Of a DNA stretch of 64,000 bases, positions 13,656 through 25,222 are shown piece by piece. Each line of letters opens with the position of its first letter. Within the stretch, counting starts at the first letter, position 1. Source of the stretch: Sordaria brevicollis. Its lineage: Eukaryota > Ascomycota > Sordariomycetes > Sordariales > Sordariaceae. The notes under the pieces are model-generated. The model worked only from the letters and a program-made list of their open reading frames with translations, searched no databases and was not told where the DNA came from. A program made the translations under genes and the position numbers. Where the stretch lies: contig JAUTDP010000005.1 of the NCBI GenBank assembly GCA_033439795.1, positions 806,001-870,000 of the forward strand. The letters run 5' to 3'.

Positions 13656-13825
13656 ACAAATAAATAAATAAATAAATAAATAAGAATGGTAGAAAAAACT
13701 TATTAAAAATATAATGAAAAATTTAGGAGGTAAATGTTAAGCTCCGCTTCAAGTAAATTTCTGCCCACCCGTATAAAATTTGCCGAAGGTAAATTTTGCG
13801 GGGGTACGGGGGCGGCAGCCCTCGT
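13018..13825 (+). mobile_element. Hairpin-rich element, copy 2 (interrupted)
   Basis: Same family as copy 1, with the same first hairpin at 13,018-13,034 and the same terminal hairpins before CCCTCGT. It is about 200 bp longer because a tRNA-derived, TAAA-tailed insertion (about 13,412-13,685) lies in its AT-rich middle. It sits in the 5' internal region of element A, between the LTR and gag. It is slightly more RIP-altered than copy 3. Confidence 0.7.
13412..13685 (+). mobile_element. tRNA-derived SINE-like sequence with TAAA tail
   Basis: Positions 13,412-13,487 form a 76-nt tRNA-like head. It has an A-box-like TAGCTAACCTAGC (13,418-13,430) and a perfect B box, GGTTCGATTCC (13,466-13,476). 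A possible anticodon loop GTTATAA would give anticodon TAT. Acceptor and T-stem pairing are imperfect: one extra C makes an 8-nt T loop. It is therefore not a functional tRNA gene. A long tail of TAAA/AAAT units follows to about 13,685, as in SINEs mobilised by LINEs. No target duplication could be fixed in this low-complexity sequence. Confidence 0.6.
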
Positions 13826-15930
13826 ATTACTTTTACGATTATTATAATTACGATTAAATATTTTTAAATAAGGAATTAATTTGCGTTTTAATCTAATATT
13901 ATTAAAATTACGATAATAGAATTAATAATTTAGAATCGGTAAGCGACCCGTTTAAATTCCCGCTTAATTATTAATATTATAACGAATTTCGAACTTTATA
14001 TTAATTATTACATAATATTAAGTTCGATAATTTTATTAATTATAATAAAAATATTATTAGCCGATTTAAAGTCCCGTCCTATAAATATATCCCCTTTACG
14101 AAATTAATCGTATTAAGACTATTAACTCTATATATTGCCCTAATCAAAATTTAAATTAATAAATTAATTGATTCGATAAATTAATGCGTTTTAATCGGTA
14201 AAATAAGATTACTAATTAAATAAAACCCCAATTATACTTTTTAACTACCCCCGCCGTCTATAATTCTCCTTATTAAATTACCGACCCTTTAATTACTATT
14301 TATATAATTATATAATTATTAAAAGGAATCCCTTCTTAAAAATACGTTAGGTAGTACCTTCTATATACTTAGAAAAATTTTCGGCCTTCCCCCGGGATTA
14401 TTATCAAAATTAATATCAATCCTTATATTTAAAGACTTTCTATCGGACCCCGTTATTTAAGTAGCCTTAAAGAAGGAGCCCGCTTCCTTTACTAGATTTA
14501 TTAATATCGCTAGCTTCGTAAAGAATATATTCGGTATTAAAAAAAATCCCTTTACGTTATTAGATTCCCCGCCTTTTAAAATTAATAATAATATATTATA
14601 TTTTAATTTTATTAAAAATTAACCTTCTACCCGAAAAGTTTATAATTCCGTTATTATAGGATATAACGAATATTATAATTACGTAATCGAGGATACAACC
14701 GCCGATTACGAATTAAAATACGAAATTAAAGAAACTTTATTTAATTTTAAGCGACCGGTAACTTTAAAAAAATTCGGTATAAATATAAAAATTATATAAT
14801 ATTTATTCGATAAAATAGTTTTTATTAACGATTATTAAGGACGCGATATTAATACCTTTATTTTTTAAATCGAGACCGTTAATAATAATATTTAGATTTT
14901 TACTAGCTATTTTTCTAAGAATTTTAAAATTATATAGGAAAATAATAAATATATTAGAAATAAATTTTTACAACTCTATAATATAATTAAAAAGGTTTAT
15001 AAAAATTATAAAGGTTTAGAAATTAAAATTAATTATTTTTAGTAAAATATATTAATTATATATAACGAAATAAAGGAATTAAATACGGTTATTTTTAATT
15101 CTTTAAAAGAATTCGAATAACGATTTTTCGCCCTTATTACGATTATACCCGGTTATTACCCCGAATTAATCGAGGATACCGTTTTATACCCTCCTTAGCG
15201 TAATGAAGTTATAAAATACGTAATTAGGCGTATTATTACCGAATATTATACCCTTATTAGAGTATTAATAGCGTTATTAATTTTTCACCTATTATTTCCT
15301 CCCCCCGAATTAATTAAAAATTGGTATAAACGCATAGTTTCTAAAATTCCATTAAATTAAACTCTTCTTTATTTAGGATTTTAATTCACTTTAAAATTTT
15401 TTAAACCGATTATAAAAAATGCTTCGGAGCTTCGCTTCCTACGCCGTATCCCACCCAACGCTAACTTCCCCCCCCCGGATATCCTTTAAATTTCAATCGT
15501 TAATATAATTTATTTAATTTTATTTTCTTTCCCTATTATATAATTAATACGTCCTATAAATCCGGTTTTACCCTCAAGATTTTATTAATTATAATTCCTT
15601 TAAAACCTTTTATAATTATCCGATCCGGTACCCCTAACCCTAACGCTTAATATTCGGAAAGAATTGTAAATACGCGTATTATCCCTATTACCGATTTATT
15701 ATTAGAAGAATTTAAAAAATATATTAAAAAAGTAATTAAAAATATAGAGGAAATAAATAACCGATTCGAAATTTAATTAGCCGCACTATAAATAACCCTT
15801 ACTTTAATTATTATAGGAAAAGTAGAAGCTACGGGCGGTACCCCGCCGGCTAAACCTCTAATCAATAATCCCTTTATTAACCTACCTAGCAATTCCCTTT
15901 TTAAATTAATAAACGACCTTTATAACCCTA
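13826..15930 (+). pseudogene. Element A: RIPed gag relic, 5' part
   Basis: A + strand reading with relatively few stops, rich in Asn, Lys, Ile and Tyr after RIP, runs from about 13.9 kb to the insertion point of element B. Charged helical segments (e.g. FNSLKEFEQRFFALITIIPG near 15,090-15,150) look like a capsid region, though no diagnostic motif is seen. A GC-rich fragment at 15,421-15,475 (GCTTCGGAGCTTCGCTTC then CCACCCAACG) is notably less mutated than its surroundings. The frame continues at 40,589 beyond B. Confidence 0.55.
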
Positions 15931-15935
15931 TTAGC

Positions 15936-16221
15936 TATCAAAGAATAGCGTTGGCACCGTTAGGTATGTAATGAGATATGTATTATTATACGAAGGAAAG
16001 GAAGGGAGAAGTGTATACGGAGGACTAGATATATAGGCGCGAGCCTATACCCTAATCCGTACGTACCCACGTAATACTGTACGTAATTATAGGTGACTAA
16101 ATTTAAATTATATCGAATTATAATATACGTATTATAATTAAAAATAGTCGTTAAGGATTTAAGTACTTATATAGGTAGTTAATATATATACCGGGTATAG
16201 TATAAATATAATTCTATAATA
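15936..16221 (-). repeat. Element B LTR, left
   Basis: 286 bp, starting TATCAAAG (RIPed TGTCAAGG) and ending TATAATA (RIPed TGTGACA, preserved in the partner). The polypyrimidine CCCCCTTTAAAAG at 16,226-16,238 is the complement of the polypurine tract and fixes - orientation. Confidence 0.9.
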
Positions 16222-17887
16222 TTATCCCCCTTTAAAAGAAGTTCGTAGAGTTAAAAAAATTTATATATACGTATAATTATAATTTAAAATCCTTTATTAA
16301 TTTATTAAATATTTTTAATTATAATGGTAACCGTATCCTAAATTATTTATTTATTAAAAATTGTATAATCCTTATTATTATTTCTATAAATTTTTTTTCT
16401 ACCTCTTTTTTAATTAATAATAATTCCGTTTTAAAAATAACGAATCGTTACATTAAGTAGGCGGAGCGGCGGCGTAAAGCGCGAAGTTTGGTACTAGCGT
16501 CGGGTTATTCGTTACGAATAGCGGGGTCCGTTATTAGGTCCTTTTCTTCTTTTTATTTAAAACGGTCGAAAAATTCCTTAACGCGGGGCAATATTAATTT
16601 ATCGGAATAATTATAATAAAACTCTTAAAAACGTACTTTATAATCGATAACGTTATTAACCTTTCCTAAATAGGGTTATAATCGCCCTTTTATTTAATTA
16701 AATAATATTAATAACGATTTTCTCCTTTCTATTTAATATTTAGTAATTTATTAAATCCTTATTTAATATATTCTTCGTAATTATTAATACGAATTATAAT
16801 TCTACCCTTATTAGCGCGGATATTAGAATCGACAATTTAATTAGGGAAACCCTAATTCATCTAATATTAAATTATTAAAACGTAAAAACTTGACGAATAT
16901 TTTATATTATCGGGTAATTGTAATTTAATAATATATAAGTCCGCTTTTAAGCTTTTAAATAATCTTTCTTAGCGGGGGGAAAATTTAATATATAAACGGC
17001 CGTTAATTAAATTAAACGTATTAAATAGAATGGTATCCCTTTCTTTATATTTTATTAAATCGACCCGCTTTTTATTGGCGTTCTTTTCGTACCGGTCCTA
17101 ATTATATTTAATTTACTAAATTATAAAATCCTAAATTTTATAAAAATAATCGGCGAATTTATTAATTTTATAATATTCCTTGAATTATACGGGTAATAGC
17201 GTTAATAATAGGGGGTTACGAAATTTAATATTTATATAGGGGTAATAATTGTAATTAGCGAAAAAAAATAATAAATTTATTAATGAGGATACTATATTAT
17301 TATTAGCGAATTTTACGAAGGGAAATTATTTGGCCTAGTTAATTTATACTTAATTAACGTATAATTGGAGGTATTATTTTATTTCTGCGTTAATACGCTT
17401 GGTTTAAATATTTATTTAAAGGAAGAAAGCGGAGGTTAAAATACGTATAATACCTAAACGTTAATATAAGAAGGACTAAAATTATAATACAAATTAAATA
17501 TTTCTATCCGAAAGGATAAAGTTTAAAAGGCTATAAAGGTAATAAACGTAATCGATAAAACGTTTGGCTAATTCTTTTATTAATAATGTAACTATTAATA
17601 TAAAATACCGCATTTTTCTTAAATAGTTAATAATAATATAAATATATTTAAATTTTTAATTAAAATAGAAATTACCGGGGAGTAAAATAATATAATTAAC
17701 GGAAATACGGATTTAAGGAATTAATATAATGGGCAAAGTTTTAAGGAAGCTAGTAGAACTATATTTAAGGAATTTAATCTTTATATAAAATAGGCAAACC
17801 TTATAAAATATACGTATATTATTAGTTATACCCTCATAATAGAATTTTCGGAATAAAAGTTCGTAAGTAATTTCGCGGCTAAAGTAG
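16222..17887 (-). pseudogene. Element B: integrase and chromodomain relic
   Basis: On the - strand the integrase core is readable near 17,450-17,530 (SDRNI-FVL-F-SFLYQRLGI), followed by TKRINAEIKQYL near 17,360-17,400. The C-terminal part ends with a chromodomain-like stretch at about 16,700-16,870, including a YLIKQKGDYNP segment comparable with the YLVKWKGY core of chromoviral integrases. Stops and RIP substitutions are frequent. The insertion of element C cuts the relic at 17,888. Confidence 0.7.
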
Positions 17888-17892
17888 CCCGC

Positions 17893-18145
17893 TATAAGGG
17901 GGATAGTAGAGTATAGTATAGATATTGGGCCTAATAAATTAATAAGGTTCTACGAAGAGAAAAGGGGGAAAAGCCGTACCGCAAAGCGGGGTCGTAGATT
18001 CTATCCTTTTAAAGAGGGCTATAGGTACGTAAATAATTCTATAGAATTAGTACGTACCGCCCGAATTATAATTATAAGGGTAATTATAGGGAGCTAATTA
18101 AGCTATAGAATTTAATATAACCTCCTAAGTAATAGCCCTATAATA
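17893..18145 (-). repeat. Element C LTR, left
   Basis: 253 bp, starting TATAAGGGGGATAG (RIPed TGTAAGG) and ending CTATAATA (CTATAACA in the partner). The polypyrimidine CCCCTTCCTTTCCTTTT at 18,150-18,166 marks the complement of the polypurine tract and gives - orientation. Confidence 0.9.
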
Positions 18146-20080
18146 TTAGCCCCTTCCTTTCCTTTTAATTATTATAATAACGGTCGCTATTTAATTATTA
18201 TCTATAAGTATTTTCTAAAGTCCAATCTTTCTAATCTAATTACGTATTTATATTTTCGTTCTAATTTACGTAATTAATCGCCTATACGCAATTAATTAAC
18301 CCGTATATTAATTAACCGCTTATAAACCCTCTTCCTATCGCAAACCCATTCCTCCTATAAAACCTTTTATTTCCCCTTCTTTCTTTCTTTCCTTTTCTTC
18401 CCTTTTCTTTTCTTTAACGCGAAATTAAATCCTCTTAATAAACCCTCCTCTATATTACAATCTCCCAAACTCTTATTAATTATAAATATAAATTCCCTTA
18501 TTATAAACCTTTTTAAATTTACCCCTAAATAATTAAAAATAATATATATTTCTAATATATTTATTATTTTATAATAATAATTTTAATATTATTATTAATT
18601 TACTTTCTAATAATAATAATAATAGTATATTATTCCCTAATATTATTAAACCGTATTTAAAATTCCCTTTACTTTAATTCCGGCTATATTTTTAATTTTT
18701 ATAGCGATTCCGCCTTTTTTTCCCTTTAAATCGGCTCCGGCTACTTATTCTTACCTTTACCCTATTAATTAATACGTTAATAACCCTTTTTTCGCGGCCC
18801 TACCGCCCTAGACTTTAATCCCTATTATAACCCTAAATTTAATTTAAACCTTTATTTATATTCCTATTAATTTAGAAAAAAATAGGGAAAGGTTTAATTT
18901 TAACGACCCTAACCCCTCTATATTTAAAAAAGGTAAGAAAATTAATATAATAATAACCTTACGTAATATCCTACTTTCGCTTGGTAATAAAATAAAATAA
19001 ACGAAGAATAAAATTATAATAGCCTTCGTTAAATATAAACCTAATAAAAATTAATATTAAACTTATTTTTCCTATAATTATTATTATTAAAATACTAATT
19101 TCGGAAATAGTGAAAAATATATTATTTACGCGACCGAATCGAATAAAACCTATTAATTTATTTCTATTATAATTTGGGTTATTTATATTATTTAATAAAT
19201 AATTAAATATTTAAATTCTATTAATATTAATAAAGCTATTTAAATTCGCAATTTAATAATTTTAATAAACGAATTTATAAAATACATTTTTAAATTTATA
19301 ACCTTTAATCACCTTTTTACCAATTTTTTCGAATCCTTCTTTTTTAATTTATTTATCCCTATAACCGCCCCTACTCCTATTACCCTATTTACTATAACCC
19401 CTATTCTAACCCCTATTATTATTATAATTATTATTTCCGCTATTAAAATAAATATTTTCCGCTAAGAATTAACTTCTTTATGAATTTAAATTTTTATTAA
19501 AGAAATTACCGAATTACAATAATAATAAATCGTCGTTAACGTTAATAAATTATTAAGAGGTTTTTTTACCCGCCTCCCTTCTATTACGGCCGCCCACCCC
19601 CTCTTATTAAAAAAGAAAAAAAAATTCCCCGGCCTCCGGTTAAAAAATAAAAATTTATAACCCCTTCCCATTCTTATATTTATAATATATATTTTTATAT
19701 TAAAATTACCACCGCCGAATTTACCGAAGCCGAATCTATAGAAGTTATTACTTCCCCCTCTCCCGTTCCCGGCGTTTTGCCCTCGATTTTTTTTTTCGGT
19801 TATAATCTTTTTAATACCCTAACCCCTATTCTTATTTTTATACGCTTAATTTTTAACCTTATAACCCCTTCGGTTATTAAAAATAAAATAAATTTAATAA
19901 GAAAAGAAAAGGAGGGTATAAATAAAAAAATAAATAATATTATAACCTAAATTTTTTTTGAATAATTTCTCTATTTTATATAATTAGGAATTTTTTTATA
20001 TTAAATTAACCCTTACTATCCTCCCTCTTAAAATAAATTCCTTAACCTTTAATTATATTAATATTATTTTACTCCTAAGT
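18146..20080. other. Element C: long region between pol and its 3' LTR
   Basis: About 1.9 kb with no recognised domain. On the + strand (antisense to pol) there is a long, weakly interrupted reading rich in Thr, Asn, Pro and Phe, including NFGNSEKYIIYATESNQTY near 19,100. The - strand also has open stretches (19,486-19,671). It may be an extra or antisense ORF, as in some plant Ty3 elements, or simply 3' untranslated sequence. I cannot decide between these by eye. Confidence 0.4.
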
Positions 20081-23000
20081 AAATTTATTTCCCGCTCTAT
20101 TATTTTTCTAAAGGTCCCGTATTTATATTTATAGGCCTATATTATTTTTCGAATTCGTTTAATATTATAATTTTTAAAAAATTTCTTAGGGGCTCCTATA
20201 TAATATTTCTAAATCCCTTCTATTTTATAAAAACGTTTTTTATAATTATACCACTAAAATCTATAAAATTATTTATATAAAGGATTTTTTCTACCTCCTA
20301 TTCTTTTTCTCTTTCTATAAATATTATTAAAGGTTATAAGTCGGATATAATTTATTCCAAGAGAGGATTTTCTACAATTTTATATAATAGGTCTACGTAA
20401 AAAATATTATAAGCGCCCGTAAAAAGCCCTTCAAATTCTACTATATAGGGAGAAAATATTCTAAATATAATATACTTTATATAAATTATATTAAATTTCT
20501 TCTTTAAACGCTTAGAATTAAAATTTTTAAAATTAAACTAAATTTTATTTCCGACCTAAAATCTTTTAATAAAATATCTCGACTAATTAACAAACTTCTT
20601 TTACTATTATATAACGGTAATTATAATAATTTAATATAAATCCGAAATTTACTATAATTTTTTAACGAATTCGTAAACCTTCTTTCTTAAAATAAATATT
20701 ATAAATAGGGGTATAAAATCCTCTATTATAGGAATTATAAGGCTAATTTTATAATTATAAGAAATAAAGAATAAATTTATATTAATTAAAATATTAATTT
20801 TACTATTAATAACGAATTATATTATAAAGGTCTAATAGTCTTAATCGTTTTATAAATAATTAATATATATTTTAAAAAAAATATAAACCTTTTAATTTAT
20901 TCTTTCTAAGCCCCTATCTATTTATAAATAGTAAATAATATTAAAAAACTACTCTATACTTATTAATTTATAAAGACGTCTCCAAAATTTATTTATTTAA
21001 CTAATACTTCTATTACTAACGATAATATATAACTAATTATAATAACGGATGAAATAAGAAAAGAACCGTTCTATATATAAATCTACGTCTATAAAGGGTA
21101 TAAATTCTAAAATTACTCCCTTTATTAATCGGTCTTTATAAATTAATAAATAAATATTACCCTTAGAATTTAAAAGATTAATAATAAAATTTAATTACAA
21201 ATTTCGGTATTAACGTTCTAAAGGTAATAAAAATTAAAAAAGCCTTCGTTTTAAATTTCTCTAAACCTTTATCGAACTATATATATAATAATTACGTAAA
21301 AACCATCGAATTTAAAGGCCTAATAAAGATTAATAATACTCTTTTATAAATATATAAATTATTCCTTCCCTTCCTAAATAATTAAAGGTAGGAATTTCGT
21401 ATACGTATTAAATTAAAATAATACGTAAAGCGTTAAATTAATATTCCTTTTCCGTTATTATTAAAATTATTACTTTTATAGCCGCGGGGGTTCTTAAAAT
21501 TTAGAATTTTCCTTTATACTTTAATCGCCTTAAATTATTTATAATATAATTAGTAATTTGAATTTTAAATTATAAAAATAATTTAAAAATACGGGTATTT
21601 TTAGTAACGGTTTATAATATAATTTAATATATAGAATTTTTTAAAACCGCTTAGTTTTAAAATTATTATAAATTTAAATTTTTAAAAACCTATACTCCTC
21701 CTACCGGTTTTAGCGTTATAAAAGAGGCGGAAATTCGTACGTATTTTTTAAATATAAATTCCGGGATAAATTATATATTTTTAACTTCCAAATCCTCCCT
21801 TATAGATTTATCTTAATCTCGGCGAAATAGGGCGTCTAAAATTATAATATCTTTATCCGGTTTATAAATAATATTAAAATTAAAATATAAAAAGTATTTT
21901 ACTTAACGGGCTTATCTTTTAAATAACCGTTATTTTTCTATAAAATATTCTAAATTTTTATAATTTATTAAAATAATAAACTCCTTATAATTATAAAATT
22001 CTAAAAATTATTCTTCTAAATAAAAAATAATTACCAATATTTCTTTATTATAAATTAATGTAATTTCATTTTATTAACGCTAATTTTCAGGAATAAAAGC
22101 CGATAATTTTACGTATACTATTCTCCTAATTTTATATAATTATTCTTCTAAAAGCGTAGCCGTTATAATTTACTTCCAAATAAATAACCTTTTTAAAATT
22201 AAATTTTATAAATATAAGGGCTTTCGTAAATAGGGTTTTTAATAATTAGAACGCAAATTTGTATTCTTTAATCCATTCGAAAATTACTCCCTTTCTTATA
22301 AAAATTATTAAGGGGGTAATTACTTTCGAAAATTGCAAGATAAATATCCAATAATAATTTATAAAACCTAAGAAATTATATACCCTTTTTTATAATATAA
22401 ATAAAAATTATTCTAAAATTGCCTTAATTTTATTTAAATCTTTTTATATATTTACGCTTATATAAATAATAAACCCCAAATATTTAACCTTTATAACCGT
22501 AAATTTATATTTATTAAAATTAAAATATAAACTATATAAAGCTAATCTCTTTAATACCTTTTTAACCTTCTTTTTATAATCTTCTTTAATTCTTAATAAA
22601 TATATAAATATATTATCCATATATACCCAATAAAATTCGTCTAAAAAATCTTTTAAAATAAAATTAATATACCGTTAAAATAACGCTAAGGCCCCCGAAA
22701 GTCCGAAAAGGATTATTAATTACTCGGAAAGCCCGTACTATATTCGAAATACCGTCTTCTATTCTTCTCCTACGGCTATACGTATCTTATAAAAGGCCTA
22801 TATTATATCTATTTTAATATACTACTTTATACCTTTAAAAATTTTAAAAATATCCCGAATTAAGGGTAAAAAATAGCGGTATAATTGTATAATAATATTA
22901 AACGCTCGGTAATTATAATAAAATTGTAAATTACTTCCTAATTTCTTAATAAATAAAATTAAGGCGGTAGCTTTTAAATTATTCGTATAAATATATTTTT

Positions 23001-23406
23001 TATTTATAAAATCTTTTAACGTCTTTTTTAAAATTAATAATTTTTCCCTTAATATATTATAAATAGGCTTAAAGGGGATTAGTAAATCCTAGCCGTTTAA
23101 ACCCTTCTTAAAATTAATAACGTAATCGATACTTAATTTATAAGGGTTAAATTTATTAGCTTCTACTTTTATAAATAAAAGTAAAAAATAATAATATTAT
23201 TAAGGGATTTTTTTTCTTAATTCTACTTCTATATAAACCTTTTTTAGTATTAAAGTTTTTTTAATATCGTACAAATTAATTACAAAAATATAATCTTCAA
23301 CTACCGCGTACTTATATTTCTTATAATTTCGATTTATTATCCTTATAAATATGATAATAAAAATATAAATTATAAATTTAACCTCCTTAATAAAAGGGGT
23401 ATCTTC
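20081..23406 (-). pseudogene. Element C: RIPed pol relic
   Basis: Reading leftward on the - strand, the reverse transcriptase spans about 23.2-22.3 kb, with KATALILFIKKLGSNLQF, FGLSGALALFQRYIN at about 22,660-22,710 and YMDNIFIY near 22,600. RNase H ends in YKPDKDIIILDALFRRDQD near 21,850. Integrase follows, with a zinc-binding region (HPGREG-type, about 21,390), a core near 20,950-21,150 and LYKLISIEQFFN. A chromodomain-like tail at about 20,150-20,340 reads EREKEQEVEKILY then IKQKGF. It is one of the best preserved relics in domain order, but full of stops. Confidence 0.8.
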
Positions 23407-23411
23407 CTTCT

Positions 23412-23654
23412 TGTCAGATGGCACAAGCTCACAACGTGAAGTCCTTGATGGACTGGATGATCATGGAATACGATGATTGATTCAGGAGAGAGATCGAGTC
23501 GAGGCTCGACCTCTCGGCTATCTACTTATGTATGGGAGTCAATTCGGGTCGTCCCTGACCCGACTCTTACGATACCTGAAGGAGAAGGTGAGTCCACGAC
23601 CGACTTGATGTCGAGTCGTGGCTCGTCCCGACCTGTTCCCTCCTTCCCTTCACA
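23412..23654. repeat. Solo LTR, not RIPed
   Basis: A 243-bp island of normal base composition inside the RIPed pol/protease of element C. It begins TGTCAGATGG and ends CCTTCACA (TGT...ACA termini) and is flanked by a perfect 5-bp duplication, CTTCT, at 23,407-23,411 and 23,655-23,659. It contains near-palindromic GAGTCGAGGCTCGACCTCTCGG and GAGTCAATTCGGGTCG/CCTGACCCGACTC. The best reading is a solo LTR of a family otherwise absent here, inserted after the surrounding RIP or spared as a short sequence. Open frames on both strands across it are chance. Confidence 0.8.
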
Positions 23655-23659
23655 CTTCT

Positions 23660-24203
23660 CTTCTCCTTTAATATAAAGAATCGAATTATTTATTATTCCT
23701 ATATATAAATATTTTTTATAAAGGACGGAATTGGCCCTATATATAACCAATTATAATTTATTTAATATAATAAAATATTCCAACTCTAAAACTACGTAGG
23801 CTATAATTAGCCTTATATAACCGTTTACTTCTATAATCATTTATACTATATTATAAATAGCGGCTCCTTCTATTACTATAGAAATTCCTTTTACTTTACG
23901 CTCTAGAATAGAAATTATAGGGATTTTTAAATCCTATACAACCTTTTTATTAATTATAGTATAATATTAATATCCTTTATCGATGAAGGTATAAATTAAA
24001 TTATAATTATTAATAATAAATAAAATTAAAATAAATTCAATTTCTATTTTATTTTCTACTTCAAAATTTTCTACCTTTTTACTCAATATTTCTAAGGATT
24101 CTAATACCCGACTATATATTAAAATTACTCTTTTCTTTAATTTTCTATAATAAACGCAAATTCGTCCTTATCTTCTAATATTAATAAAATTAAAGTTATA
24201 ATA
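23660..24203 (-). pseudogene. Element C: protease/gag-end relic
   Basis: RIPed sequence lying upstream of the reverse transcriptase of C in element sense, where protease is expected. No active-site motif is clear. It is bounded by the solo LTR and by the TA-flanked inverted-repeat element. Confidence 0.45.
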
Positions 24204-24636
24204 TTAGAGGTGGTCTATTCGTACTGTTAGAAACGTCTTGTCGGACTATAGTCCAAAAAAATAAAATAAGGTAAATAAATTGTAGTTTAACGAAACTAAG
24301 GTGTTTAAGTATAAAAAGTATATCGGAATTTTTTTCATTTTCTATATTATATTATAGGGGTCCTACGGTAGAGCGAAGTCCACGTTAAAGCCTACTATCT
24401 ATCAAGATTGAGAAATAAAATTTTCCTTTATTTAAAAAATATATAAACTAATTTAAAATGGGATAGTGGACGCGGTATATTTCAAGACTATTTTTATGAA
24501 ATTTAGTATAATTTGCTCTATATTTTATACTTATTTTCCTCCTTATTATTAATTTCCTTGGCTAAAAAAAGTTGAAGATATTTTTGGACTACAGTCCGAC
24601 AAGACGTTTTTAACAGTACGAATAGACATCCTCTAA
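24204..24636. mobile_element. 433-bp inverted-repeat element with TA duplication (MITE)
   Basis: Terminal inverted repeats of about 50 bp: the left end TTAGAGGTGGTCTATTCGTA and the complement of the right end TTAGAGGATGTCTATTCGTA differ at two places, and the match continues through ACGTCTTGTCGGACT to AGTCCAAAAA. TA flanks both ends (24,202-24,203 and 24,637-24,638), as for Tc1/mariner-type transposition. It has no coding capacity. It is only weakly RIPed compared with element C around it. Confidence 0.85.
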
Positions 24637-24916
24637 TATTAATACCAATCTTTTTATTCGGGTTTTTAACCGGTAAATATAAATACCCAACGGTATAATA
24701 TCCTTTAACGCTATACTTTATATAAAGGCTATTTTCCCTACGCCTTTAATATTCTTTATTAAAAACCTATTTTATTCTATATTAAATTTAACTACTCCCC
24801 CTATTTTTATAACCTCTTCTTCTACCCTAAACGGATCCCGAAAAGGTTCTCTTCATAAATATATTTATATCGCCATCGACGTTACGGGTTCCCGGTTTAA
24901 TAAAATCTATAAAGGT

Positions 24917-25222
24917 TATCACGGGGTACGAGCAAGTAGTAAGGTACGATGTTTATTATTGTGCGAGGAACAGGAAATAATCCTATGCGCCGCGACTATC
25001 TTATATAATTACGATGTAGCCAGTACGTAGCCCTAATCACGTATATAAATTTAGGTAACGCCGGGACTAAAGTACTAGGGTACTATAAGTACAGTTAATT
25101 ATAATCGTCGCGATTATAGTCGTATTCTATTTATTAATCCCAATATTATACGTAAATAGTTATTATTAATTAGTATATATAATACGACTACTTCTATATA
25201 GGAATAAATAATACCTATAATA
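24917..25222 (-). repeat. Element D LTR, left
   Basis: 306 bp starting TATCACGGGGTACG (RIPed TGTCACGGGG) and ending TATAATA (TATAACA in the partner). CCCCCCTTTA at 25,226-25,235 is the complement of the polypurine tract. Its left half keeps CA/TG-rich stretches such as GTGCGAGGAACAGGAAATAA that are converted in the right LTR. Confidence 0.92.

Noticed and set aside
18146..20080. A + strand gag proving that element C is on the + strand
   Set aside because: The polypurine-tract complement beside the left LTR and a complete - strand pol with chromodomain show C is on the - strand; the + reading is only listed as unexplained.
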